NCBI RefSeq assembly: GCF_003285545.1
Contig: NZ_QLNV01000001.1
Location: forward strand, 1 to 64,000
Length of the DNA stretch: 64,000 bases
Direction of reading: 5' to 3'
DNA from: Sinomicrobium soli
Lineage (GTDB): Bacteria; Bacteroidota; Bacteroidia; Flavobacteriales; Flavobacteriaceae
This document shows positions 17,909 to 26,379 of the stretch, piece by piece. Under the pieces are notes generated by a model, which had not been told where the DNA came from, did not search any database, and saw only the letters and a list, made by a program, of their open reading frames with translations. A program made the translations under genes and the position numbers. Every line of letters starts with the position of its first letter. Positions within the stretch are counted from its first letter, which is position 1.

Positions 17909-18511
17909 ATGCAAATCCATTCGGCAGAATTTGTAATCAGCAATACGGATGTCGGCAAATGTCCGAAAGACCCGATCCCGGAATACGCCTTTATCGGCCG
18001 GTCTAACGTAGGTAAATCTTCCCTGATCAACATGATCACCAACAGGAAAGGGCTTGCCAAAACTTCCGGAACACCGGGAAAAACACAGCTGATCAATCAT
18101 TTCCGTATGGATAACCGCTGGTTCCTGGTAGACCTTCCGGGCTATGGTTACGCCCGCGTATCCAAAAAGCAGCGAAAGGGATTCCAGAAGCTGATTACCG
18201 ATTATTTTGAAAAACGCAAGCAACTGGTCTGTGCTTTTGTACTTATCGACCTACGGCTGGAACCCCAGAAAACAGACCTGGAATTCATGTACTGGCTCGG
18301 CACGAACAGTATCCCGTTTACCATTGTCTTTACCAAGGCAGACAAGCTCAAACCCGCTGCCGTCAGCAGGAAAACAGGAGAATACCTGCAAAAACTGACC
18401 GAAGATGCCTGGGAAGAGGCTCCTCCCCATATCGTTACTTCTGCCCAGAACGGTACGGGAAAAGACGAATTGCTGGGATATATCGAACACATCAACCAAC
18501 AGCTGAAATAG
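17909..18511 (+). CDS. engB: Ribosome biogenesis GTPase EngB/YsxC
   Basis: A 200-residue GTPase of the TrmE-Era-EngA group needed for 50S subunit assembly. It shows G1 GRSNVGKSS (30-38), the switch region with KTSGTPGKT (51-59), G3 DLPGYGYA (75-82) and G4 TKAD (about 143-146). Length and order are normal for YsxC. It follows the hydrolase gene with a 10-base gap and converges on gldC. Confidence 0.97.
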   Translation: MQIHSAEFVISNTDVGKCPKDPIPEYAFIGRSNVGKSSLINMITNRKGLAKTSGTPGKTQLINHFRMDNRWFLVDLPGYGYARVSKKQRKGFQKLITDYFEKRKQLVCAFVLIDLRLEPQKTDLEFMYWLGTNSIPFTIVFTKADKLKPAAVSRKTGEYLQKLTEDAWEEAPPHIVTSAQNGTGKDELLGYIEHINQQLK

Positions 18512-18568
18512 TATTCTTCCCTGAGGACTGTAAGCTGTAAGAGCTTGTTTAAATTGATTTGATTGCGG

Positions 18569-18904
18569 CTACTTTTTAAGTTCCAGTTTTTCCGCAAAAT
18601 ACTCACAAAAATCCCGCATGGTAGCTGTCATTTTTTCATCCTGTGTCGCCTTGTGAAAAGTATCGGCCATAGCCACAAGGGTCTGATGAAAAAACACCTT
18701 CATTTCATCGACTGGCATATCCTTGGTCCAAAGGTCGATACGGAGGGTTTCCTGTTGCTCGCTGTCCCATACCGAGAGTAGCATGGCCTTGGCCTCTTCC
18801 TCCTGTACCCCCCCGTCTTCGGCAGTCCACCTCAATTTTTCCGGCACCCGGTTCTCATCCAGTTCTACGGTAAGTTTTATATCCGAAGTATGTGTTTTAG
18901 CCAT
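18569..18904 (-). CDS. gldC: Gliding motility protein GldC
   Basis: A 111-residue soluble protein matching GldC of Flavobacterium over its full length (SDIKLTVELDENRVPEKLRW; TMRDFCEYFAEKLELKK). It has no signal peptide. In F. johnsoniae gldC lies behind gldB and improves gliding, though its exact role is unknown. Here it follows gldB on the same strand with a 65-base gap. Confidence 0.93.
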   Translation of the reverse strand: MAKTHTSDIKLTVELDENRVPEKLRWTAEDGGVQEEEAKAMLLSVWDSEQQETLRIDLWTKDMPVDEMKVFFHQTLVAMADTFHKATQDEKMTATMRDFCEYFAEKLELKK

Positions 18905-18969
18905 TATATTTTTTCCTTTTAATAATCTCCTGACTCGCTTATATTTCCTGTGATCCCGGATTTCCCGGG

Positions 18970-19932
18970 TTATTTCTTCCCGGGCTTATACCGGGATTCC
19001 CGGAAGAGTTGTTCCGCCGGGACCTTTAGCATTTGCTGCAAAGATACATTATTGTTTTTCATATACGCCCTTACGATCTGCCATCCTGCGAAACGCCCGA
19101 GTTCCCCCGGCGATTCATTGTCGAGTTCCAGGTAAAACTTGGAGAAGGGAGCCGGAACAATAAAACGGTCCCTTAGCCTGGAATCGGTAGAGAACAACAG
19201 GTCGCGCTCTACGAAATAACGCCATATCTCCTGCTCATTGGCCTTCGCCCACTCCATTTCCTCTTTGGTATACCCCATCTTTTGCGCATCGGGCACCTCC
19301 GGAAGAAAAAGATCGCACAGGTACAGGAGCCTGCCTTCGTAGATCATGGCTTCCATAAAGCTTCGCCCCCTTTCCGGCGGCACCTGCTGCCGGGCGTATG
19401 ACATGGCTGCTTCCGGCACCATATGTTCCTTCCGGAATTTTTTACTCAGATAGACCGGTATCCCCCTGTAAAAACGGTGGTCAGGGCCCAGGTAGCAATC
19501 CAGTGATACCAGCAACAGGCTATCTGCCCAGATCACGCGGTTCCGGTAATCTACATCGGAAGTAAGTGTTACCACTCTCGGCGGCTCAAAGCGGGGAAAA
19601 TAATATTTGATATGCTGAAACAACCCTCGCAATTGCTCCCGTTCTGCAGACAGGTCGGGAAATATACGCCCTGCTTCTTCAGACAGTCCGGCCTGCAAGG
19701 TATCATTCATTTTCGCAATCCAGACACTATCCGTATATTGTTCGGGAAAAAGAAAAGGATAAGCGGTTTTCAATTGTGGCAGATCGTCCGGTTCCGCTTC
19801 GGAAAAATCCCTGTCGAACCTGTCCAGGCGGACTTCAACATGGATATTGCTTATTTTTTCTTCCAGGGCGTTATTCCTTTTACAGGATGCGGCAAAAGCC
19901 ACAAATACCACAAACAGCACTACTTTTCGCAT
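18970..19932 (-). CDS. gldB: Gliding motility lipoprotein GldB
   Basis: A 320-residue lipoprotein. The signal peptide ends in a lipobox (FAASC, Cys17), and the mature part shows the GldB pattern (VRLDRFDRDF near the start; PRFEPPRVVTLTSDVDYRN; a late WQIVRAYM). GldB is required for gliding motility and for the type IX secretion-linked machinery in flavobacteria; its biochemical role is not known. It is followed by gldC and diverges from nadE. Confidence 0.93.
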   Translation of the reverse strand: MRKVVLFVVFVAFAASCKRNNALEEKISNIHVEVRLDRFDRDFSEAEPDDLPQLKTAYPFLFPEQYTDSVWIAKMNDTLQAGLSEEAGRIFPDLSAEREQLRGLFQHIKYYFPRFEPPRVVTLTSDVDYRNRVIWADSLLLVSLDCYLGPDHRFYRGIPVYLSKKFRKEHMVPEAAMSYARQQVPPERGRSFMEAMIYEGRLLYLCDLFLPEVPDAQKMGYTKEEMEWAKANEQEIWRYFVERDLLFSTDSRLRDRFIVPAPFSKFYLELDNESPGELGRFAGWQIVRAYMKNNNVSLQQMLKVPAEQLFRESRYKPGKK

Positions 19933-20037
19933 ACGTATGGAAATTATATGTATAAACGACAGATCTTTTTAATAATTTTATCGGCACGGGGCGAAATGCC
20001 GGCCCGTGCAAAGTTAACACAGATAAATTACAAGCAC

Positions 20038-20826
20038 ATGCAAACCGAAAAAGTAATAGAACATATCGTACAATGGCTTAAGGACTATACACAGAAATCC
20101 GGAACAAAGGGATTTGTGGTCGGAGTGTCCGGCGGTATAGACTCGGCAGTGACTTCTGCCCTCTGTGCCCGTACCGGCCTCCCCCTGTTATGCCTTGAAA
20201 TGCCTATCCACCAGGCAGAAAGCCAGATCAGCAGGGCTATCAGGCATATCGAATGGCTGAAAGACCATCACGGAAATGTGTCGGAACAATCGGTAAACCT
20301 GACCCCGGTATTCGACAGCCTGATCGGCAGCCTGCCTTCCGTAAACAGGGAGGAAGACCGTTTTATGTCGCTGGCGAATACCAGGGCAAGGCTGCGAATG
20401 ACCACCCTCTATTATTTTGCAGCGCTGAACGGCTACCTGGTAGCAGGTACGGGCAACAAGGTAGAAGATTTCGGGGTAGGCTTCTACACCAAGTACGGAG
20501 ACGGGGGGGTAGACCTGAGCCCGATTGCCGACCTCCTGAAAACCGAAGTATACGAAATTGCCGCCCACCTGGGCGTTATCCGGGAAATACAGGAAGCCCC
20601 GCCTACAGACGGACTGTGGGGAGACAACCGCACGGATGAAGACCAGATAGGGGCCTCCTACCCGGAACTGGAATGGGCCATGCTTATGGACGAAAAGGGT
20701 AAAAAGCCCGGGGATTTCGAAGGCAGGCAAAAAACGGTCCTGGAAATATTCCTGAAACTCAACAGGGCCAACAAGCACAAAATGGTCCCCATACCGGTAT
20801 GCGAAATCCCGTTAACCCTTAAATAG
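20038..20826 (+). CDS. nadE: NAD(+) synthase NadE
   Basis: NadE makes NAD from deamido-NAD in the last step of the pathway. ATG 20038 gives 262 residues, the size of the short form that lacks a glutaminase domain and so uses ammonia. The ATP-binding P-loop SGGIDSA spans residues 31-37, and GTGNKVEDFGVGFYTKYGDGGVD is the typical NAD-site segment. The frame is open further upstream, but that part would run antisense through gldB, so the ATG next to the conserved start is used. It diverges from gldB. Confidence 0.95.
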   Translation: MQTEKVIEHIVQWLKDYTQKSGTKGFVVGVSGGIDSAVTSALCARTGLPLLCLEMPIHQAESQISRAIRHIEWLKDHHGNVSEQSVNLTPVFDSLIGSLPSVNREEDRFMSLANTRARLRMTTLYYFAALNGYLVAGTGNKVEDFGVGFYTKYGDGGVDLSPIADLLKTEVYEIAAHLGVIREIQEAPPTDGLWGDNRTDEDQIGASYPELEWAMLMDEKGKKPGDFEGRQKTVLEIFLKLNRANKHKMVPIPVCEIPLTLK

Positions 20827-20977
20827 ACCGGAGTTACGCCCATTTCCGAAAATCCGGTGAAACGTCATTTTAAACCGACTATATGCAGTGTAAGGATATT
20901 TGTTTTTCATTAACAGAATCTTAACCTTTAGTCATAAGATTTTAACTACATTTTTAATGAAATATTTCCCCCCGATC

Positions 20978-21008
20978 TTGCATGAGATACTTTTTTTAAC
21001 TACATTTA
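20978..21008 (+). promoter_or_regulatory. Candidate promoter of the response regulator gene
   Basis: TTG at 20978-20980 and TACATTTA at 21001-21008 are 20 bases apart, close to the Bacteroidetes pattern except that the last base of the -7 box is A. The box is part of a 14-base direct repeat (TTTTAACTACATTT) that also occurs at 20940-20953. The leader would be about 100 bases. The 285-base gap 20827-21111 holds nothing else that I recognise. Confidence 0.35.
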
Positions 21009-21111
21009 TCCCCATCAACCCCAAATCTTCAATATAAACTAACTTCCCTACTTACCTGTTTGGTTTATTTTATAAAAGCACCTAACTGATCCTAAATAAA
21101 AACAAATCATT

Positions 21112-21741
21112 ATGATTAAAGTATTGATTGCCGACAACCATCCGGTAGTACAAGATGGTATTATTGCTGCCCTGGGCAGCAATAAGGATATCGAAGTGGT
21201 AGGTAAAGTACGGACCACTTCCGAACTTTTTGACCTTTTACCCCAGTTAAAACCAGATATCATCCTTTTGGAAATGAATATTCCTGAAGTTAACGGGATT
21301 ACTGCGCTACGGCAGTTAAAAAAAGAGCACTCCCAAACCAGGGTTCTTATCTTCAGTTCAGAATCTGAAGATGTTTATGCACTGAGCACCTTACGGGCCG
21401 GTGCTTCGGGCTACCTTTCGAAAGATGCGGACACTGCACTGTTATCTGAAGCCATTACCAAGATTGCCAATGGCGGACTTTTCATCACCAATGAGCTGGC
21501 ACAGCGGCTGGCTTTTGACGAAAGTACCAACAAACCGAGAAAATTCTTCAGAAAACTCTCCACAAGGGAAGTAGAGGTACTGAAGCTCCTGGCGGAAGGA
21601 AAGCGTAACAAATATGTAGCCGAAGAACTCGGGCTCAACGAAAAAACGGTAAGTACCTATAAAGCCCGCCTGATGCGCAAACTCAATGTAGACAATATGG
21701 TAGATATGCTGCAACAGGCCAAGGCACTGGAGCTGTACTAA
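21112..21741 (+). CDS. LuxR-family response regulator with altered receiver (Glu54)
   Basis: A 209-residue two-domain protein: a receiver-like domain (1-120) and a LuxR-type helix-turn-helix (about 150-195, LSTREVEVLKLLAEGKRNKYVAEELGLNEKTVSTYK). In the receiver the phosphoacceptor position reads LLEMNIPEVNG, so residue 54 is Glu instead of Asp, and the acidic pair is Asp8-Asn9. The conserved Ser/Thr (Ser82 or Ser83) and Lys104 remain. Glu in this place often mimics the phosphorylated state, so the protein may be active without a kinase; that is inference. No histidine kinase is nearby. It converges on dnaG with a 13-base gap. Confidence 0.9.
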   Translation: MIKVLIADNHPVVQDGIIAALGSNKDIEVVGKVRTTSELFDLLPQLKPDIILLEMNIPEVNGITALRQLKKEHSQTRVLIFSSESEDVYALSTLRAGASGYLSKDADTALLSEAITKIANGGLFITNELAQRLAFDESTNKPRKFFRKLSTREVEVLKLLAEGKRNKYVAEELGLNEKTVSTYKARLMRKLNVDNMVDMLQQAKALELY

Positions 21742-21754
21742 CCCTGTTGAAAGT

Positions 21755-23740
21755 TTAGAGCACCCGGTTGAGTTTCCGGGCAAGCAGACGTTTTAATTGA
21801 TGGTAATTCATGATCTCCTCGAGGATATCCGGATTACCATCTTTTTTTTCCAGTGTTTGCTGCTGTAGCTCCCCCACTCTTTTTTCGATAAGGTAACAAC
21901 GCAGGTTGAGGACGGTTTCGCTGACCAGCTGCGCCACGGTCTGTGACTTGTCCTTGACCAGGATATCCTGGTCCTCCCAGCGGTGCAGGATATATTTTTC
22001 TTCATCCATCAGTATGGAGGTCACCTCCCTGGCCTCATCCGGTTCGAGTTCCTGTACAAAACGGTCTACCGAAAAATCTTCGCCCCCGTTCAGGTTCTCT
22101 ATAAGCCGGGGAAACACTTTCCTGAACACCTCATTGCTCAATTCTACCTCGTCTTCCTGCAGATCGAGAAAAACTTTTTCAAAAACCCTGCATCCATGTA
22201 CCATTTTTTCCAGCTGCAATTCCCCCTCATCGTCCTGTTTCAGCACATAGTCCTCAAATTCTTCGGTTTTCTTTCCGTAAACCAGTAACAACTCGATGAT
22301 CTTCCGCTCCAGCACATATTGCTTGTCCACTTTCTGCACCGCGGGTTCTTCCCGTTCCCGGACCACCTCCATACCGGTTTCCTTCCGCTGCTGGCGCTGC
22401 CTTCTGCCGGCCTCGGCGACTTCCTTCCTCCCTATCTGCGCCAGGGTGTTGAAAAGGACCTCTTCCGAAATATCCATAATACGGGAGCATTCCTGTACAT
22501 AGACCTCGCGCTGTATCCTGTCGGGTATTTTACCTATGCTGTTTACAATATCCCGTATGGTCTCTGCCTTTCGTATGGGGTCGTCCTTGGCCTCCTCCAT
22601 CAGTACGGAAGCCTTAAAACGGATAAAGTCGGTGGCTTTCTCCTGCAGGAACAGGACAATATCCTCCAAAGTGTTTTCCCGTGCAAAACTATCCGGGTCT
22701 TCCCCGTCGGGCAAGGCACATACCTTTACATTCATCCCCTGCTCCAGGATCAGGTCTACCCCGCGCAAAGATGCCCTTAAACCGGCAGCATCGCCGTCGA
22801 ACAGCACCGTAATATTATTGGTAAGCCGGTGGATAAGCCTGATCTGCTCCGGGGTAAGGGCCGTTCCGCTGGAAGCCACTACATTTTCTATCCCCCGCTG
22901 GTGAAACTGGATCACGTCGGTATAGCCCTCTACCAGGAAACAGTTGTCTTCCCGGGCTATAGCCTGTCTCGCATGATAAATGCCATACAGCACCTTGCTC
23001 TTGTGATAGATCTCCGTTTCCGGGGAATTCAGGTATTTTGCCGCCTTTTTATCACTTTTCAGTATCCTGCCCCCGAATCCCAGTACCCGTCCGCTCATAG
23101 ACTGTATGGGAAACATCACCCTGCCCTTGAAACGGTCGAACTGCCTGCTTCCTCCTCCCCTGCCATCTTCCTTTACAATGGTCAACCCGGTCTTTTCCAG
23201 GAATTCCAGCTGATACCCCTTGGAAAGCGCTTCTTTGGTAAAGGCCTCCCATTCATCAGGGGAATACCCCAGGCCGAACTTGCGTATGGTCTCGTCCGTA
23301 AATCCGCGTTCCTTAAAATAGGTAAGCCCGATGGCCTTTCCGGGTTCGGTATTCCACAGTACATCCTCAAAATAGTCACGGGCAAACTCACTCACCAGGT
23401 ACATGCTTTCCCGCTCATCGGCCTGCTGCTTCTGCTCGTCGGTCTGCTCGGTCTCCTCGACTTCAATATTGTATTTCCGGGCCAGGTACTTTATGGCTTC
23501 GGGATAGGTAAAATGCTCGTGTTCCATTAAAAAAGCCACTACATTACCTCCCTTCCCCGAAGAGAAATCCTTCCATATCTGCTTTACCGGAGATACCATA
23601 AAACTCGGCGTACGTTCATCGGTAAACGGGCTCAGTCCCTTAAAATTGGAGCCGGACTTCTTCAGCTGTACAAAATCGCCGATCACCTCCTCTACCCGGG
23701 ATGCCTCAAAAACCTTATCTATCGTGTCCTTGGAGATCAA
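21755..23740 (-). CDS. dnaG: DNA primase DnaG lacking zinc ligands
   Basis: DnaG makes RNA primers at the replication fork. The 661-residue protein has the N-terminal domain, the TOPRIM catalytic core (LVEGYTDVIQFHQRG; FDGDAAGLRAS) and a C-terminal helicase-binding region. The usual zinc motif CPFH...CxxC is SPFT (37-40) and DFSS (58-61), so all four ligands are gone, while flanking residues (ERTPSFMVSP, GKGGN) are kept. The start codon is TTG; no ATG fits the conserved MISKxTID start. As far as I recall close flavobacterial homologues share these features. Confidence 0.95.
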   Translation of the reverse strand: MISKDTIDKVFEASRVEEVIGDFVQLKKSGSNFKGLSPFTDERTPSFMVSPVKQIWKDFSSGKGGNVVAFLMEHEHFTYPEAIKYLARKYNIEVEETEQTDEQKQQADERESMYLVSEFARDYFEDVLWNTEPGKAIGLTYFKERGFTDETIRKFGLGYSPDEWEAFTKEALSKGYQLEFLEKTGLTIVKEDGRGGGSRQFDRFKGRVMFPIQSMSGRVLGFGGRILKSDKKAAKYLNSPETEIYHKSKVLYGIYHARQAIAREDNCFLVEGYTDVIQFHQRGIENVVASSGTALTPEQIRLIHRLTNNITVLFDGDAAGLRASLRGVDLILEQGMNVKVCALPDGEDPDSFARENTLEDIVLFLQEKATDFIRFKASVLMEEAKDDPIRKAETIRDIVNSIGKIPDRIQREVYVQECSRIMDISEEVLFNTLAQIGRKEVAEAGRRQRQQRKETGMEVVREREEPAVQKVDKQYVLERKIIELLLVYGKKTEEFEDYVLKQDDEGELQLEKMVHGCRVFEKVFLDLQEDEVELSNEVFRKVFPRLIENLNGGEDFSVDRFVQELEPDEAREVTSILMDEEKYILHRWEDQDILVKDKSQTVAQLVSETVLNLRCYLIEKRVGELQQQTLEKKDGNPDILEEIMNYHQLKRLLARKLNRVL

Positions 23741-23853
23741 GCTGTTATCCTTTTTAGTGATTTTATCCGGAGTTGAGTTAATGAGTTATCGGGGTATTAA
23801 GTTATTCAGGCAACAACTAAATAACTGAATAACCCATTAACCTGATAACCGAA

Positions 23854-23875
23854 ATCCCCGCACGGAGGCGGGGAT
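23854..23875 (-). terminator. Hairpin after the outer-membrane barrel gene
   Basis: A perfect 8-bp stem (23854-23861 with 23868-23875, ATCCCCGC/GCGGGGAT) and 6-base loop lies 47 bases beyond the stop of the gene ending at 23922. The U run that follows is short (UUU), so termination may be weak. The rest of the gap up to dnaG (23741-23853) is made of A+T-rich, partly inverted repeats with cores like GTTATTCAG and CTGAATAAC. Confidence 0.5.
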
Positions 23876-23921
23876 CAAAATTACGGAATTTTATTTTTTT
23901 ACCGGGATCTTTTACGCTCCC

Positions 23922-25028
23922 TTATAATTCGAAGCGGAGCCCCAGGGAAATATTCCGCTGTTCCGGGTTGGGGTCCCTGAATATGGGATTGAGGTCGTAT
24001 TTCAGATAGACCGACACATCTCCAGCTCCCACATAAGCCGCCAGGCCATAGACAAAATCATTGGTATTATAACTGTCCTTGATCTTTTCTTTGGTATGGC
24101 TCCCGCTTTCATCCCTGTACTTCAGCTTCTGCCTGGAAGTCAGGTTGACCCCGGCATACCCGCCTATGCCCACCTTGAATTTCTTACGGGTGGAATACCT
24201 GAAGTAACGATCGTATTCCTTTTTTTCCGACGGCCCGAACTCAAGGAACAAAGGCACTACAAGGTGGTCCTGCCTGAATTTGGCCTTTTTCAGCTTATGC
24301 GGAAAAGGTTCCAGGTACGTCGTTTCCCCCTCGCTCACAAAATACCGGTCGTCCTTGGGTTTTAAACCGTTAGAATGCAGAGACAGCCCGTAACTCACCC
24401 GTACGGCATTGCTGTTTTTCAGCAGTCTCGTTTTCCATTGCCACCCCAACTCGAAGAACCTGCTGCCCCAGGCCTTGTACGGGCTGTCGTTAAGCGATTG
24501 TCCTTCAATAATCGCATTGTTGAGCCCTACGGCAATAATAAGATCGGAAGTGGTCCTTTTGTCGTACTTTTTTTTCTTGTTGTCACTTTTAAACTCTATC
24601 CCAAAAAGTAAATCTCCATCTTCCTCATTTTCTGTCCCAAAGTCTATTCTCAACATACTGCCTTCAATCGCATTCAGATCGAGCTTAGCGTACTCTCCCC
24701 TTTCCACCAACGCTTCCTTATTATCCAGGATAGCCAGCCTGTTCTCGATATTCAGGGCCGAGCGCTTTGCTTCCTGCTCTTTCCGCCGTTGTGCTTCACC
24801 GGCGCTGATCTTCCCTTCCCGCTGCAGGGCCTGTATACGCTCCACTTCCTTTTTCAGCCTGGATTTTTCTTCCGGGACCACACGCTCCCTTTCTTTTTTC
24901 AAAGCCTCGAGCACCCGTTCCTTACGGTGCATATCGAGGCTGTCTTTCGCTGTTTGCGCCCCTAAATTCTGGGCAATAAAAGTCATTGTCACCAAGGTGA
25001 CATACATAACAATTCGCAACATGATCAA
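23922..25028 (-). CDS. Predicted outer-membrane beta-barrel protein with coiled coil
   Basis: A 368-residue protein of unknown function. It has a signal peptide (cleavage likely after LGA-QTA, near residue 24), a charged coiled coil from about 30 to 110 (many Lys, Glu and Arg), and then a region of alternating strands ending in LGLRFEL, with the terminal aromatic-x-Leu pattern of outer-membrane barrels. It is the third gene of a unit with an ECF sigma factor and a candidate anti-sigma factor, 24 bases after the latter, so it is a likely target or sensor part of that system. Confidence 0.6.
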   Translation of the reverse strand: MIMLRIVMYVTLVTMTFIAQNLGAQTAKDSLDMHRKERVLEALKKERERVVPEEKSRLKKEVERIQALQREGKISAGEAQRRKEQEAKRSALNIENRLAILDNKEALVERGEYAKLDLNAIEGSMLRIDFGTENEEDGDLLFGIEFKSDNKKKKYDKRTTSDLIIAVGLNNAIIEGQSLNDSPYKAWGSRFFELGWQWKTRLLKNSNAVRVSYGLSLHSNGLKPKDDRYFVSEGETTYLEPFPHKLKKAKFRQDHLVVPLFLEFGPSEKKEYDRYFRYSTRKKFKVGIGGYAGVNLTSRQKLKYRDESGSHTKEKIKDSYNTNDFVYGLAAYVGAGDVSVYLKYDLNPIFRDPNPEQRNISLGLRFEL

Positions 25029-25052
25029 TGGATTTTATGGATGATTTTTGTA

Positions 25053-25793
25053 CTAATTCCTATCGGCAAGCGCGGTGCCTACCCTGGCCAGCCCGTCCTT
25101 CAGCGCTTCCAGTACCTTTTCCCGGAAAGACCGGTCTATTTCGGCTTCCACCTCGTCCAGAAGCGCCATGGCATCAACACTGCCGCTATCGCTGAGCTGC
25201 AGCCGCTCTGCGGCAATTTCGCGCTGTGCATGTGCCAGCATCATTTCGATATCTTCGTCGGTCACTTCCCGCTCTTTATTAATTTCCAGGAGCTTCGAAA
25301 CCACCCCGGCAACTTTCTCATCTTCCTTTTCCCTCTTTCCGGTTTCTTCTGCCTGCACAACAGCCTGCTGCCCGGTATCTTTCACGGGGTCATATACGGG
25401 AACGGAACCGGTTTCGAAATGCTGTTCCCGTACAGGCTCCGGACGCCCGGAGGCCGGCTTTTCCGCAGCTGCAACTTCTGTTTCCGTTTTCCCGTTTTTT
25501 ACCTGCCTCTCCTTACTTTCCGTATTTACCGGAACCGTATCGCCGGTTTCCGGGGCAGATACTACTGCCGGGACCGTTGCCCTTTCCGGCCGTTTTTCCC
25601 ACAGCAGCAACCCCAGCACTACTATGCCCACTGCCGAAGCAACCGCAAAAAGCGACGCCCGTTTGTGCCGGGGAGAAGATGCCGGCCGACTTTCCAGCTG
25701 CTGCTCCAGCCTGTCCCAGGCAGATGCAGCAGGTGTTATTCTCCTTTGTTCCAGTTTCTCCCGTATTTGCCTTTCCAGCCTATCTCGTTCCAT
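25053..25793 (-). CDS. Candidate anti-sigma factor, single-pass membrane protein
   Basis: A 246-residue protein with a cytoplasmic N-terminal part (about 1-43, including ERDRLERQIREKLEQRR and ASAWDRLEQQLE), one membrane helix at about 46-64, and a periplasmic part rich in Pro, Thr, Glu and Lys. The zinc motif of ZAS anti-sigma factors is not seen. The call rests on its layout and on overlap of its start with the end of the sigma gene (14 bases), the usual place for an anti-sigma factor. Confidence 0.6.
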   Translation of the reverse strand: MERDRLERQIREKLEQRRITPAASAWDRLEQQLESRPASSPRHKRASLFAVASAVGIVVLGLLLWEKRPERATVPAVVSAPETGDTVPVNTESKERQVKNGKTETEVAAAEKPASGRPEPVREQHFETGSVPVYDPVKDTGQQAVVQAEETGKREKEDEKVAGVVSKLLEINKEREVTDEDIEMMLAHAQREIAAERLQLSDSGSVDAMALLDEVEAEIDRSFREKVLEALKDGLARVGTALADRN

Positions 25794-26361
25794 TTTCTTT
25801 CTCTTTTAATTCCAGGATGCGATCTTTCAGCATTTTCCTCGCTTTGAACAGTTGTGATTTCGACGTGCTTTCCGATATGTGCAGGGCTGCCGCTATTTCC
25901 CGGTGCGAATACCCCTCTACGGCATACATCAGGAAAACAGCCTTATACCCTTCCGGCAACAGGTCGATGAGCGTTTGTATTTCTTCCGTATCCGGGGCGT
26001 CCGTTTCGGGGATATGCGCCGCGGTGTTTTCCGGCAACTCACTGACCTCTACAAAAGACAGCGATTTTTCCCGGCGGAGAAAGGAAATACATTCCCGTAC
26101 CATAATCCGCCTTACCCAGCCTTCAAAACTACCTTCACGGCGAAAGGCACTAAGATTCGCAAACACCTTGTAAAACCCCCGGATCATCACATCTTCTGCA
26201 AAATGGGTATCCCTGATATAACTGCGGCATACACTCAGCATTTTGGAAGCGTACTTGTCATAGAGTTCCCGCTGGGCCCCGCGGTGATTTGCAGCTGCCT
26301 TGCGCAACAGCTGGTTTTCGTCCTTATATAGTGGTATGATCTTCAAAAGTCGTCTTTTCAT
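25780..26361 (-). CDS. ECF-type RNA polymerase sigma factor
   Basis: A 193-residue sigma-70 family protein of the extracytoplasmic function group. It has region 2 (ELYDKYASKMLSVCRSYI; DTHFAEDVMIRGFYKVF) and region 4 with a helix-turn-helix (YSHREIAAALHISESTSKSQLFKARKML), joined by a short linker. It heads a unit with a membrane anti-sigma candidate and an outer-membrane barrel. An ECF-type promoter (GGCAACC, 16 bases, CGTCTA) lies 19-47 bases upstream of its ATG, so it probably transcribes its own gene. Confidence 0.93.
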   Translation of the reverse strand: MKRRLLKIIPLYKDENQLLRKAAANHRGAQRELYDKYASKMLSVCRSYIRDTHFAEDVMIRGFYKVFANLSAFRREGSFEGWVRRIMVRECISFLRREKSLSFVEVSELPENTAAHIPETDAPDTEEIQTLIDLLPEGYKAVFLMYAVEGYSHREIAAALHISESTSKSQLFKARKMLKDRILELKEKENGTR

Positions 26362-26379
26362 CGGGTGCTTTCATTTCTA

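Noticed and set aside
19612-20037. N-terminal extension of NadE
   Set aside because: The open part lies antisense to gldB, and the NadE family begins at the ATG at 20038.
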